A stretch of 44,326 bases of DNA, taken from Christensenella sp. UBA4379 (GTDB lineage Bacteria > Bacillota > Clostridia > Christensenellales > Aristaeellaceae). Position numbers and translations under genes: made by a program. Shown piece after piece: positions 24,363-32,181 of this stretch; position 1 is the stretch's first letter; the number at the start of each line of letters is the position of its first letter. The stretch is taken from assembly GCA_002391225.1 (NCBI GenBank), contig DGRV01000096.1:60945-105270 (forward strand), read 5' to 3'. The notes below the pieces were generated by a model, which worked only from the letters and a program-made list of their open reading frames with translations, was not told the origin of the DNA and did no database searches.

Positions 24363-24467
24363 TCAGTATATCATAAGTATTTCAAAAAGTGTATGCCGAG
24401 GACAGGAAATTGATGATTCGGCTATAAAATATCATTTGCCAGACCGGCGGGACTTATGATATACTGA
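24363..24467. repeat. 16-bp perfect inverted repeat in the rlmD-like/obg divergent promoter region
   Basis: ACTTATGATATACTGA is present at 24452-24467 on the plus strand and at 24378-24363 on the minus strand, 73 nt between arms. Each copy carries a TATACT -10 element pointing outward, toward obg and toward the methyltransferase gene. The copies may be a duplicated core promoter or paired binding sites for one regulator. Confidence 0.7.
24436..24465 (+). promoter_or_regulatory. Probable sigma-A promoter of obg-yhbY-queT
   Basis: TTGCCA (24436-24441) and TATACT (24460-24465) with an 18-nt spacer, 63 nt before the obg start. The -10 lies in the right arm of the inverted repeat described at 24363-24467. 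Confidence 0.7.
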
Positions 24468-24528
24468 CAGCACTGTCCCGACAGGCAAAAAACTGGGGCA
24501 GTTTGTCAGCTGGACAGGGGAGGAATGT

Positions 24529-25794
24529 ATGGCTCATTTTGTAGATCACGCGCCTTTTTCCGCCAAGGCCGGAAACGGCGGGAACGGCTGCGTTTCCTTT
24601 CACAGGGAAAAATTTGTACAAAACGGCGGACCGGACGGGGGAGATGGCGGGCGCGGCGGGGACGTCGTGCTGCTGGCCGATGAAAACATGCATACGCTGC
24701 TGGATTTTCGCTTCCGTTCCAAATATGAGGCGCAGAACGGCATGGACGGCGGTGCGGGCAGGTGCACTGGAAAGCGCGGCGAAGACCTGATCGTGAAGGT
24801 CCCCGTCGGCACGGTGGTCCGGGATAAGGAATCCGGGAAGATCGTCGCCGATATGTATGAAGCCGGGCGCAAAAAAGTGCTTCTGTCCGGCGGACGCGGG
24901 GGCTGGGGCAATATGCATTTTGCCACCCCAACCAGGCAGGCGCCGAACTTCGCCAAACCCGGCATGAGAACCGAAAAAAGGGATTTTGTGCTGGAGCTCA
25001 AATCCATCGCGGATGTCGGCCTGGTTGGCTATCCGAACGTGGGGAAGAGCACCATCTTATCGGTGCTGACTTCCGCCAGGCCCAAGATCGCCAATTATCA
25101 TTTTACCACCCTGACGCCCAATCTCGGTCTGGCCCGCGTGGACGGGCAGGACTTTGTCATCGCTGATATTCCCGGACTGATTGAAGGGGCCAGCGAAGGA
25201 GCCGGGCTGGGTATCGATTTTCTGCGCCATGTGGAACGGACCAGGCTGCTGCTTCATGTGATCGATATTTCCGGCTCGGAAGGCCGGGACCCTCTGGAAG
25301 ACTACGACAGGATCAACGCGGAGCTTGCATCCTATGGCGATCTCATTCAGCGGCCGCAGATCATTGCGGCCAACAAGATGGATCTGCCGGAAGCGGAGGA
25401 GAACTTGGCCAGGCTGCGCGAACATGTAAGTCCCGACATGCAGATTTTCCCGGTCAGCGCCGCCACGCATCAGGGGTTCGACCAGCTTTTGCGCGCGGTC
25501 GCGTCCACGCTGTCTAAGCTTCCCGACGCAAAGCCCTTTGAAGAGGAAGAAGTCGAACTGATCGCCATGAAGAGCGGCCAATATACCATCACCAGAGAAA
25601 ACCAGACCTTCGTGCTTTCCGGTCCGGCTGTTTCCATGCTGCTGCGCAGCGTCAATTTTGAAGACGAGGAAAGCATGAACTGGTTCCACCGGACCATGCG
25701 CCGCGCGGGCATGATCGACGCGCTGCGTGAAAAGGGTGCCAAAGAAGGCAGCGTGATCCGGATCGACGATATGGAATTTGACTTTATTGACTAA
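24529..25794 (+). CDS. obg: GTPase Obg (ribosome assembly)
   Basis: A 421-residue essential GTPase acting in 50S maturation and stress control. The glycine-rich Obg fold (residues 1-158) starts FVDHAPFSAKAGNGGNGCVS and has GGPDGGDGGRGGDV. The G domain has GYPNVGKST, the switch FTTLTPNLG, DIPGLIEGA and NKMD. A C-terminal OCT domain follows (about 345-421) with NWFHRTMRRAGMIDALREKG. The ATG follows GGGGAGGAATGT. Unlike the common arrangement, the L21 and L27 genes do not precede it. Confidence 0.97.
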   Translation: MAHFVDHAPFSAKAGNGGNGCVSFHREKFVQNGGPDGGDGGRGGDVVLLADENMHTLLDFRFRSKYEAQNGMDGGAGRCTGKRGEDLIVKVPVGTVVRDKESGKIVADMYEAGRKKVLLSGGRGGWGNMHFATPTRQAPNFAKPGMRTEKRDFVLELKSIADVGLVGYPNVGKSTILSVLTSARPKIANYHFTTLTPNLGLARVDGQDFVIADIPGLIEGASEGAGLGIDFLRHVERTRLLLHVIDISGSEGRDPLEDYDRINAELASYGDLIQRPQIIAANKMDLPEAEENLARLREHVSPDMQIFPVSAATHQGFDQLLRAVASTLSKLPDAKPFEEEEVELIAMKSGQYTITRENQTFVLSGPAVSMLLRSVNFEDEESMNWFHRTMRRAGMIDALREKGAKEGSVIRIDDMEFDFID

Positions 25795-25825
25795 GATATT
25801 GTTCTCATGAAAGGAGATATTCTGC

Positions 25826-26116
25826 ATGACTGGAAAACAGAGAGCGTTTCTGCGCTCCATGTGCAATGAGATGCCGGCCATTTTATACGTGGGGAAGGAA
25901 GGCGTGACGGAGACTTTTCTTCAAAGCGTTTCCGAAGCCCTGGCCAGCCGGGAACTGATCAAATGCGGCATCCAGCGCGGCGCGCCGATGTCGGCGCGTG
26001 AAGCCTGTGAAGAAATCTGCGAAAAGCTGTCCGCGGAGCCTGTGCAGTGCATTGGCAACAAGTTCTGCCTCTACCGTCCGAAGGACGAAAATCCTGTGAT
26101 TGTTTTGCCTGACTGA
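25826..26116 (+). CDS. yhbY: YhbY-family (CRM domain) RNA-binding protein
   Basis: A 96-residue single CRM-domain protein that binds pre-50S particles. Conserved features are MTGKQRAFLRSM, the VGKEGVTETF GxxG-type loop, ALASRELIKCGI, and the C-terminal IGNKFCLYRPK. The ATG follows AAAGGAG. It lies between obg and queT, consistent with a ribosome-assembly role. Confidence 0.92.
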   Translation: MTGKQRAFLRSMCNEMPAILYVGKEGVTETFLQSVSEALASRELIKCGIQRGAPMSAREACEEICEKLSAEPVQCIGNKFCLYRPKDENPVIVLPD

Positions 26117-26129
26117 AAGGGAACCAAAC

Positions 26130-26630
26130 ATGTCTGAGCTTAAAAAGAATGATTCATACATCAACAAAATGGTTCAGGGCGCCGCGATCGCGGCGCTTTA
26201 TGCGGTGCTGACGTTGATTCTGCCGGCCACGACGGCGGGCACGGTGGAGTTCCGCATTTCAGAAGCCTTGACGATGCTGGCGGCGCTGACGCCGGCAGCT
26301 ATCCCCGGCCTGACCATCGGCTGTCTGATTGCCAACATGATGCACGGCGCGATTGTGCTGGACATTGTCTTTGGCAGCCTGGCGACATTTCTCGCCGCCC
26401 TGATGACTTACATGACAAGAAAGAACCTTTTCGTGGCGGCTATTTGGCCGGCCGTATTTAACGGAGTCATTATCGGCCCGCTGCTCAAATACGCCTATCA
26501 CCTGGACGCTCCGCTGGGAATCCTGATCCTTTCCGTCGCGGCGGGGGAAGCGGTGATCTGCTACCTGCTCGGGATTCCGCTGACCAAAGGGTTGGAAAGA
26601 ACCCACATTTTTAAAGACGGAAACAAGTAA
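26130..26630 (+). CDS. queT: QueT-family transporter (predicted queuosine-precursor ECF substrate component)
   Basis: A 166-residue membrane protein with about five hydrophobic segments. The N-terminal MVQGAAIAALYAVLTLILPA, the VEFRISEALTMLAALTPAAI block and a PGLTIGCLIANM segment match the QueT family, which serves as the substrate-binding S component of an energy-coupling-factor importer for a queuosine precursor. I start at the ATG at 26130, after AAAGGGA. No preQ1 riboswitch fits in the 13-nt gap to yhbY, so it depends on the obg promoter. Substrate is inferred from the family. Confidence 0.85.
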   Translation: MSELKKNDSYINKMVQGAAIAALYAVLTLILPATTAGTVEFRISEALTMLAALTPAAIPGLTIGCLIANMMHGAIVLDIVFGSLATFLAALMTYMTRKNLFVAAIWPAVFNGVIIGPLLKYAYHLDAPLGILILSVAAGEAVICYLLGIPLTKGLERTHIFKDGNK

Positions 26631-26683
26631 AAAAACCGGAGCCGTTTTTCATCCTTACGGACGGAGAACGGCTCCGGTTTTTT
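26629..26683. terminator. Bidirectional terminator between queT and ftsY
   Basis: A long stem pairs AAAAAACCGGAGCCGTT (26629-26645) with AACGGCTCCGGTTTTTT (26667-26683). T-runs occur on both strands, so it can end the obg operon from the left and the plsX-ftsY operon from the right. Confidence 0.93.
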
Positions 26684-26701
26684 ATATGGATCAAGCGGTC
26701 A

Positions 26702-27598
26702 TCAGAACAGCGCGTCGACGAATTCCCTGGCGTTAAACGGCTGAAGGTCGTCGATCCCTTCTCCGACGCCGATGTACCAGACGGGCAGATCCAGCTCTCT
26801 GCGGACGGCGATGGCGATACCGCCCTTGGCTGTGCCGTCCAGCTTCGTCATGATGATGCCGCCGATGTTGGTCGCTTCCTTGAACTGGCGGGCCTGCTGG
26901 ATGCCGTTTTGCCCGGTGGTGGCGTCCAGCACCATCATGCACTGTACGCTGGCTTCCGGGAATTCCCGGTCAATGATCCGGCGCATCTTCGACAGCTCGT
27001 CCATCAGGTTTTTCTTGTTGTGCAGACGGCCGGCGGTATCGACGATCAGGAGATCGGTTCCTTTTGCCTTGGCGGCATGCACCGCGTCATATACGACGCT
27101 GGCAGGGTCTTGCCCTGCGCGGGAGCGGATGATCGGGACATTGGCGCGGTCCGCCCAGATGGCCAGCTGCTCGTCGGCGGCGGCGCGGTAGGTATCCGCG
27201 GCGGCCAGCATGACGGTCTTGTTCTGCTCCTGAAAGCGTAGCGCGAGCTTCCCGATGGTGGTCGTTTTTCCGACCCCGTTGACGCCGACGATCAGCATGA
27301 CCACCGGCCATTTCATTTCCGGCTGCGGAATGTCCATTTCGCTGACGAGAAGGTCCTTGAGCACTTCCCTTGCTTCGGCGGCGGAACGGATATGGTCTTT
27401 CTTGACCCGCTCCTGCAGCTTCTGCACCACGTCCTCCGCAACATTCGCGCCGCAGTCGGCCAGAATCAGGATGTCCGTCAGGCTGTCGTAAAAGTCATCG
27501 TCGATTTTTTCAGTGCTTTCCACCAGATCGTCGACATTTCTTGTGAAATGGTCCCGGGTCTTTTTCAGACCCTCCTTCAGTTTCGCAAAGAAACCCAT
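26702..27598 (-). CDS. ftsY: Signal recognition particle receptor FtsY
   Basis: A 298-residue SRP GTPase that docks ribosome-nascent chains at the Sec translocon. The N domain helices (FFAKLKEGLKKTRDHFTRNV) are followed by the G domain with GVNGVGKTTTIGKLA, DTYRAAADEQL, DTAGRLHNKKNLM, TKLDGTAKGG and the closing GVGEGIDDLQPF. There is no long acidic A domain, as is usual in Firmicutes. The ATG follows GGAGGG and is 15 nt after the smc stop, so the two are in one operon. Confidence 0.97.
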   Translation of the reverse strand: MGFFAKLKEGLKKTRDHFTRNVDDLVESTEKIDDDFYDSLTDILILADCGANVAEDVVQKLQERVKKDHIRSAAEAREVLKDLLVSEMDIPQPEMKWPVVMLIVGVNGVGKTTTIGKLALRFQEQNKTVMLAAADTYRAAADEQLAIWADRANVPIIRSRAGQDPASVVYDAVHAAKAKGTDLLIVDTAGRLHNKKNLMDELSKMRRIIDREFPEASVQCMMVLDATTGQNGIQQARQFKEATNIGGIIMTKLDGTAKGGIAIAVRRELDLPVWYIGVGEGIDDLQPFNAREFVDALF

Positions 27599-27613
27599 AC
27601 ATGACCCTCCTTA

Positions 27614-30600
27614 TTAGTTTGTATAATCCTGCATATTGACAGAAACCATCCTGGATACGCCGCGCTCTTCCATGGCAACGCCGTACAGGGAGTCGCAGCA
27701 TTCCATGGTGCCCTTGCGGTGCGTGACCACGACAAACTGGGTCGTTTTCGCGTATTCCTCCAGGTATTCAGCAAAATTGGCGATATTGGCGTCGTCCAGC
27801 GCCGCTTCAATCTCGTCCAGGATACAGAAAGCGGTGGGCTTCAGCTTCAGCATCGCAAACAGGATGGCGATGGCGGTCAGCGCTCTTTCACCGCCGGATA
27901 AGAGGGAAAGGAGCTGAAGCTTTTTTCCCGGGGGCTGGGCGACGATTTCGATGCCGCAGTTCAGCGGATCCGTGGCGTCCACCAGCCGCAATTCAGCCTG
28001 ACCGCCGCCAAAGAGGCGGGTAAACGTTTCAGAGAAGAAGACGCCAAGCTTCTCAAATTCCCCGGTAAAGATGTCCTTCATCTGGGAAAGCAGCCTGTCG
28101 ATGAGCTTTTCCAGGTCCTCCCGGGCTTTGATCAGGTCCTCCTGCTGGGCGGACAGTTCGTCAAAGCGTGCCCGCTCCGTTTCATACGCTTCAATTGATG
28201 AAACGTTGATATTGCCCATTTCCCGGATTTCGTTGCGCAGGTCGTGCACTTCCGTTTCGCTGGCGGTAAGATCGAACTTTCCTTCGGTGCGGAGAGCTTC
28301 AGCGCCGGCATAGGTCATGTTGTAGGTGGTGAGCATATGGTCGCACATCTGCTCTAACTCACTTTGAGCCTTGCTGTACGCCAATTCGCTGCGGTGCAGG
28401 CGGGTATTCCCGTCGTCCATCCGCTTGTGGGTGTCTTCCGACAGATGAATCAGCTCCCGCTGGGCGGTGTTTTTCTGCTGACGCTGCGTTTCCAGCGCGT
28501 TCACCTCCGCGAAGGCGGCAGCGTTCTGCTCTTTTTTTACAGACAGCTGCTGATCCATTTCGGCAAGCAGACGTTCCTGTTCCTCCCGCTGGACGGAAAG
28601 CTCGTTTAAATGAAGGTCTGTTTTTTGCGTCTGGGCCTGGAGCCTCGCAATATCCGCTTCTCTGCGCGCCTGGTCTCTGCGGTGAATGTCCAGCGCATGC
28701 TCGGCGTCCGTCAGCTGAAGCTGCAGGGCGGCTACGATTTCACGCTGCTGCTCGGTCCGCGTGCGCTTTTCGGTCATTTCCTGCTGAAGGGATTCGGTCT
28801 TGTTCTCCATCATCTCGCGGTCAAAAGAAACGGACTGAACCTTATCGTTAAATTCATTGAGATCCGCGTCGATTTCGGAGATGCCTGCCAACAGCTGAGC
28901 CCTTGCCGTTTCCGTCTTGGAAAGGCGGTCGCAGATGTCGCTTAAGTCACTCTGGCTGCCGGCCAGATGCTCCGTCTCTCTGGCCAGCAAAATTTCTTTC
29001 TGGTGCAGATCGTCCTGGAGCTTCTTTTGTTCAGCCTGTACGGCATCGTATTCGCGGACGGCGTTTTCAAGCACCAGCTGCCTTTTTTGAAGCTGATCCT
29101 GCCGGGCGGAAACCAGCTTCTGGAGGTCTTTTACCTCGCGCTCACGGCCCAGCAGGGAAACCGAACGGCTCTGCGTGGTGCCGCCGGTCATGGACCCACC
29201 GGAGTGCATGACGTCTCCCGACAGGGTCACCAGGCGGAAGGCGTGTCTTCCCGCGCGCATGATCGGGATACCGTGCTCCAGGTGATCGGCCACAATGGTC
29301 CGCCCGAGCAGGTTTTCAATGATGCCGCGGTAGCGCTCGTCATAGGTGATCAGCTCACTGGCAACGCCCAGGCAGCCAGGCATGGAAAGCACCTTGCGCT
29401 CTTCCGGGCTCAGCACCCGAGAACGGACGCTGGAGATGGGCAGAAAGGTGGCGCGGCCCAGCCGGTTGCTCCTCAGGTAGTCGATCATGTTTTTGGCCGT
29501 CTCTTCATTCTCGGTAACGATGTTCTGGAGAGCGCCGCCCAGCACCATGTCGATAGCCGTTTCCAGGTCCTTCGGCACGTTGATCAGCCGGGCCAGGACG
29601 CCGTGAACCCGCGGATCCTTTCCGGCGTATTCCAGCGCCTTTTTGACGGCCTGCTGATAGCCCGTCATTTCACGGGACATTTCCTCCAGCAGTTTCAGAC
29701 GGCTTTTATCGGACTGAAGATGCAGGTTTTCGGACTGAACCTCGGCGTTCAGGTTCTGCGTCTTGCCGGCATACAGGAGCAGCTTATTCTGAAGTTCAGT
29801 GACAGCTTCCCTGCTCTGGTCCAGGGCAGCCTTCGCTTCTTCCTGAGCGGCTTCGTCCTGCTGCTTTTGCTCGGTCAGGATCTGCTTTTGCTTTTCAAGC
29901 TCCTGGATGGACGCTTCCAGCTCTGCGGCGCGGTCCATCATCTGAGCGCGGATGGTCGTCTGCCGGGTCTGCCGGTCGCGGATGTCGCTCTGTCGGTTGA
30001 CCGCGGAAAGGATCTCCGCCTTATGCCGGTCCAGCGTTCTTTCGGCGGCCTGCTCCAGGGCCATCAGGTTTTGCAGGACGGTTTGGGCGCTTTCTGATTC
30101 CTGGCGGATTTTTTCGACGTTTTCCCGGAGCGCCGCTTCGTCGGGGCCGTCCGCGGGGGAGGAGGTCAGCGTTTTTAATTCATCCCGGAGCTCCTCCAGC
30201 TGCCGCTGTTCTTCCTCTGAGGCGGTTTTGAGGCCGGCGATTCTGTTAAAAACACGCTCGCGCTCGATTTCCGCCTGGTGGGTCTCCTCGAGCTGCTGGC
30301 TGTGGCTGAGACGGCACTGTGAAAGGGACGCTTCCAGCGCTTCCAGCTCCCGGTCGATGGCCTCGCGCTGGGTGTTGTAATCGTTCAGCTTCGCCTCTTC
30401 TCCTAAAAGGAAGTCCTTCAGTTCCTCGATGGTCTGACGAAGAGATTCCGTCCGTTTGATGTTTTTATCGTAACGAAGCAGGAAAATATTCGCTTCCAGG
30501 ACCTTGAGGCGCTCGTAGAGCTCCTGATATTTTTTCGCGACCTCGGACTCCCGCTGCAGGGTATCGAGACGGGACTCGATTTCGTGGAGGATATCCTGAA

Positions 30601-31171
30601 TGCGGGTGAGGTTTTCGCCTGTCCGCTGGAGCTTTCTTTCCGCTTCTTCCTTCCGGACGCGGTAGGTCATGATGCCGGCGGCTTCTTCAAACACCTGGCG
30701 GCGGTCTTCGCTTTTCTGGGAAAGGATTTCGTCGATCCTGCCCTGGCCGATTAGAGAATAGCCTTCCCGGCCGATGCCCGTATCGCGGAAAAGCTCCTGA
30801 ATGTCCCGGAGCCTGCAGCTGGTTTTGTTCAGCTGGTATTCGCTGTCCCCACTGCGATAAACGCGGCGCGTTACGCATACCTCGGAAAAAGCGCTTTTCA
30901 GCGTTCCATCGCTGTTGTCGAAGGTCAGGGAGACTTCGCAGTAGGAGGCGCGCTTTCTCTTCTGCGTGCCGCCGAAAATCACGTCCTCCATTTTCGCGCC
31001 GCGCAGGATGCGGGGGCTCTGCTCGCCAAGCACCCACCGGACGGCGTCGCCGATATTGCTCTTGCCAGAGCCGTTCGGCCCGACGATGCCGGTAATTCCC
31101 TGATTGAAGATGATCTCGGTCCGATCCATAAAGGATTTGAACCCGTACAGTTCGAGTTTTTTAAGCTTCAT
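27614..31171 (-). CDS. smc: Chromosome segregation protein SMC
   Basis: An 1185-residue condensin ATPase that organises and segregates chromosomes. The start is the ATG at 31171, overlapping the rnc stop as ATGA; the open frame extends 83 codons further upstream but those only antiparallel the rnc gene. The head has KLKKLELYGFKSFMDRTEI and Walker A GPNGSGKSN. Long coiled coils (about 170-500 and 680-1020) flank the hinge, which contains VHGVLARLINVPKDLETAID and GDVMHSGGSMTGGT. The C-terminal head has LSGGERALTAIAILFA and Walker B FCILDEIEAALDDAN. Length is typical. Confidence 0.97.
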   Translation of the reverse strand: MKLKKLELYGFKSFMDRTEIIFNQGITGIVGPNGSGKSNIGDAVRWVLGEQSPRILRGAKMEDVIFGGTQKRKRASYCEVSLTFDNSDGTLKSAFSEVCVTRRVYRSGDSEYQLNKTSCRLRDIQELFRDTGIGREGYSLIGQGRIDEILSQKSEDRRQVFEEAAGIMTYRVRKEEAERKLQRTGENLTRIQDILHEIESRLDTLQRESEVAKKYQELYERLKVLEANIFLLRYDKNIKRTESLRQTIEELKDFLLGEEAKLNDYNTQREAIDRELEALEASLSQCRLSHSQQLEETHQAEIERERVFNRIAGLKTASEEEQRQLEELRDELKTLTSSPADGPDEAALRENVEKIRQESESAQTVLQNLMALEQAAERTLDRHKAEILSAVNRQSDIRDRQTRQTTIRAQMMDRAAELEASIQELEKQKQILTEQKQQDEAAQEEAKAALDQSREAVTELQNKLLLYAGKTQNLNAEVQSENLHLQSDKSRLKLLEEMSREMTGYQQAVKKALEYAGKDPRVHGVLARLINVPKDLETAIDMVLGGALQNIVTENEETAKNMIDYLRSNRLGRATFLPISSVRSRVLSPEERKVLSMPGCLGVASELITYDERYRGIIENLLGRTIVADHLEHGIPIMRAGRHAFRLVTLSGDVMHSGGSMTGGTTQSRSVSLLGREREVKDLQKLVSARQDQLQKRQLVLENAVREYDAVQAEQKKLQDDLHQKEILLARETEHLAGSQSDLSDICDRLSKTETARAQLLAGISEIDADLNEFNDKVQSVSFDREMMENKTESLQQEMTEKRTRTEQQREIVAALQLQLTDAEHALDIHRRDQARREADIARLQAQTQKTDLHLNELSVQREEQERLLAEMDQQLSVKKEQNAAAFAEVNALETQRQQKNTAQRELIHLSEDTHKRMDDGNTRLHRSELAYSKAQSELEQMCDHMLTTYNMTYAGAEALRTEGKFDLTASETEVHDLRNEIREMGNINVSSIEAYETERARFDELSAQQEDLIKAREDLEKLIDRLLSQMKDIFTGEFEKLGVFFSETFTRLFGGGQAELRLVDATDPLNCGIEIVAQPPGKKLQLLSLLSGGERALTAIAILFAMLKLKPTAFCILDEIEAALDDANIANFAEYLEEYAKTTQFVVVTHRKGTMECCDSLYGVAMEERGVSRMVSVNMQDYTN

Positions 31172-31830
31172 CCCTGATCTCCACGGCTGATATTTTGAAG
31201 CGCCGCTTCGGCGGCAGCCTGTTCGGCCCGTTTTTTGCTGGAACCGCTTCCCCGGGCGATTTCCTTGCCTTCCACCAGCACGGCCACGGTAAAGCTTCTG
31301 GCGTGTGCCGGACCGCTGTCTGAAACGAGCTGGTATTCCGGCACCGGCTTTTTGTGCGCCTGGAGGAACTCCTGCAGCCTGCTTTTGGCGTTCTCTGAAA
31401 AATGCTCTTCCTCGGGCCACAGCCGAAGGATCAGAGAAACGGCGGCGTCATAGCCCCCGTCCAGATAGACGGCGGCCAGCACCGATTCCATCGCGTCGGA
31501 AAGCGCGCCGTCCTGGTTCGATACGCCGGAGGTACGGCAGCCGTGATCCATCTGCAGATACTCGCCGATATTGAGCTCCCGGGCGATGTCTGCCAGGGTT
31601 TCCTCGCGCACGAGGGCCTGCCGCATGGAGGTCAGCTGTCCTTCGTGGGCGTCCGGGTAGGAGGTATACAGCTTTTTGCTGATTGCCAGCTGCAGCACGG
31701 CGTCCCCCAAAAACTCGAGCCGCTGATTGTTGCAGGGGCCGAGGGAGGGATGGCGGAGCGCCAGGTCCAGCAGGGAAGGATCGTGAAACTCATACCCCAG
31801 GGCGCTGATCAGAGAAGTGTTTTTTTTCAT
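31168..31830 (-). CDS. rnc: Ribonuclease III
   Basis: A 220-residue double-strand-specific endoribonuclease that processes rRNA precursors. The nuclease signature is NQRLEFLGDAVL (residues 35-46), where the first glutamate of the usual NERLEFLGD is glutamine (Gln36); Glu39 and Asp43 are kept, as are Glu63 in HEGQLTSMR and the pair Asp112/Glu115 in SDAMESVLAAVYLDGG. The C-terminal dsRNA-binding domain has PEYQLVSDSGPAHARSF and GSGSSKKRAEQAAAEAAL. It is translationally coupled to smc, the standard Firmicutes order. Confidence 0.96.
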   Translation of the reverse strand: MKKNTSLISALGYEFHDPSLLDLALRHPSLGPCNNQRLEFLGDAVLQLAISKKLYTSYPDAHEGQLTSMRQALVREETLADIARELNIGEYLQMDHGCRTSGVSNQDGALSDAMESVLAAVYLDGGYDAAVSLILRLWPEEEHFSENAKSRLQEFLQAHKKPVPEYQLVSDSGPAHARSFTVAVLVEGKEIARGSGSSKKRAEQAAAEAALQNISRGDQG

Positions 31831-31884
31831 CGTCTATTTCCAAAAGTATTAAGCGTTCTTACAAAACGCGGTATTCAAGAATTT

Positions 31885-31909
31885 CGCCGCGCAGAAAACC
31901 TGCGCGGCG
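31885..31909 (-). other. GC-rich hairpin in the acpP-rnc intergenic region
   Basis: GCCGCGCAG (31886-31894) and CTGCGCGGC (31900-31908) form a perfect 9-bp stem, extendable by C31885-G31909, with a 5-nt loop. It lies 20 nt after the acpP stop and 55 nt before rnc on the minus strand. No T-run follows, so it is not a simple terminator; it could stabilise the acpP message or be a processing site. Confidence 0.6.
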
Positions 31910-31929
31910 GCACAGCATGGACTCAGGGA

Positions 31930-32157
31930 TTACTGATGAGCCTCGATGTATTTGACGATGTCTTCCACGGTCTTCAGGGTGTTGACCGCGTCGTCTTCCA
32001 CGGTAATGTTGAAAGTGTCTTCCATGTCCATGATCATGACCATGACATTCGCGCTGTCCGCCTTCAGGTCTTCCACCAGACGGGTTTCGGGCTTGATGGT
32101 GGCGGGATCAACTTTCAGCTGCTTGGCGATCATGCTGACTACAGTTTCAAAAATCAT
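31930..32157 (-). CDS. acpP: Acyl carrier protein with an atypical post-serine helix
   Basis: A 75-residue carrier of fatty-acid intermediates. The ATG at 32157 follows AAGGAGGAATTC; the ATG at 32175 precedes the ribosome site. The phosphopantetheine serine is Ser35 in LKADSANVMVMIMDMED. The usual form is ADSLDTVELVM, so the Leu-Asp after the serine and the glutamate three residues on are Ala-Asn and Val here. The rest, KVDPATIKPETRLVEDL and NTLKTVEDIVKYIEAH, is standard. It lies between plsX and rnc, its usual place. Confidence 0.93.
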   Translation of the reverse strand: MIFETVVSMIAKQLKVDPATIKPETRLVEDLKADSANVMVMIMDMEDTFNITVEDDAVNTLKTVEDIVKYIEAHQ

Positions 32158-32181
32158 GGTGAATTCCTCCTTCATTTTCCA

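Noticed and set aside
26101..26129. preQ1 riboswitch before queT
   Set aside because: The gap to yhbY is only 13 nt, and the compact preQ1 motif is not visible at the end of yhbY either.
31172..31420. 83-codon N-terminal extension of SMC
   Set aside because: It overlaps rnc out of frame, has no SMC homology, and the ATGA overlap start at 31171 gives the standard N-terminus.
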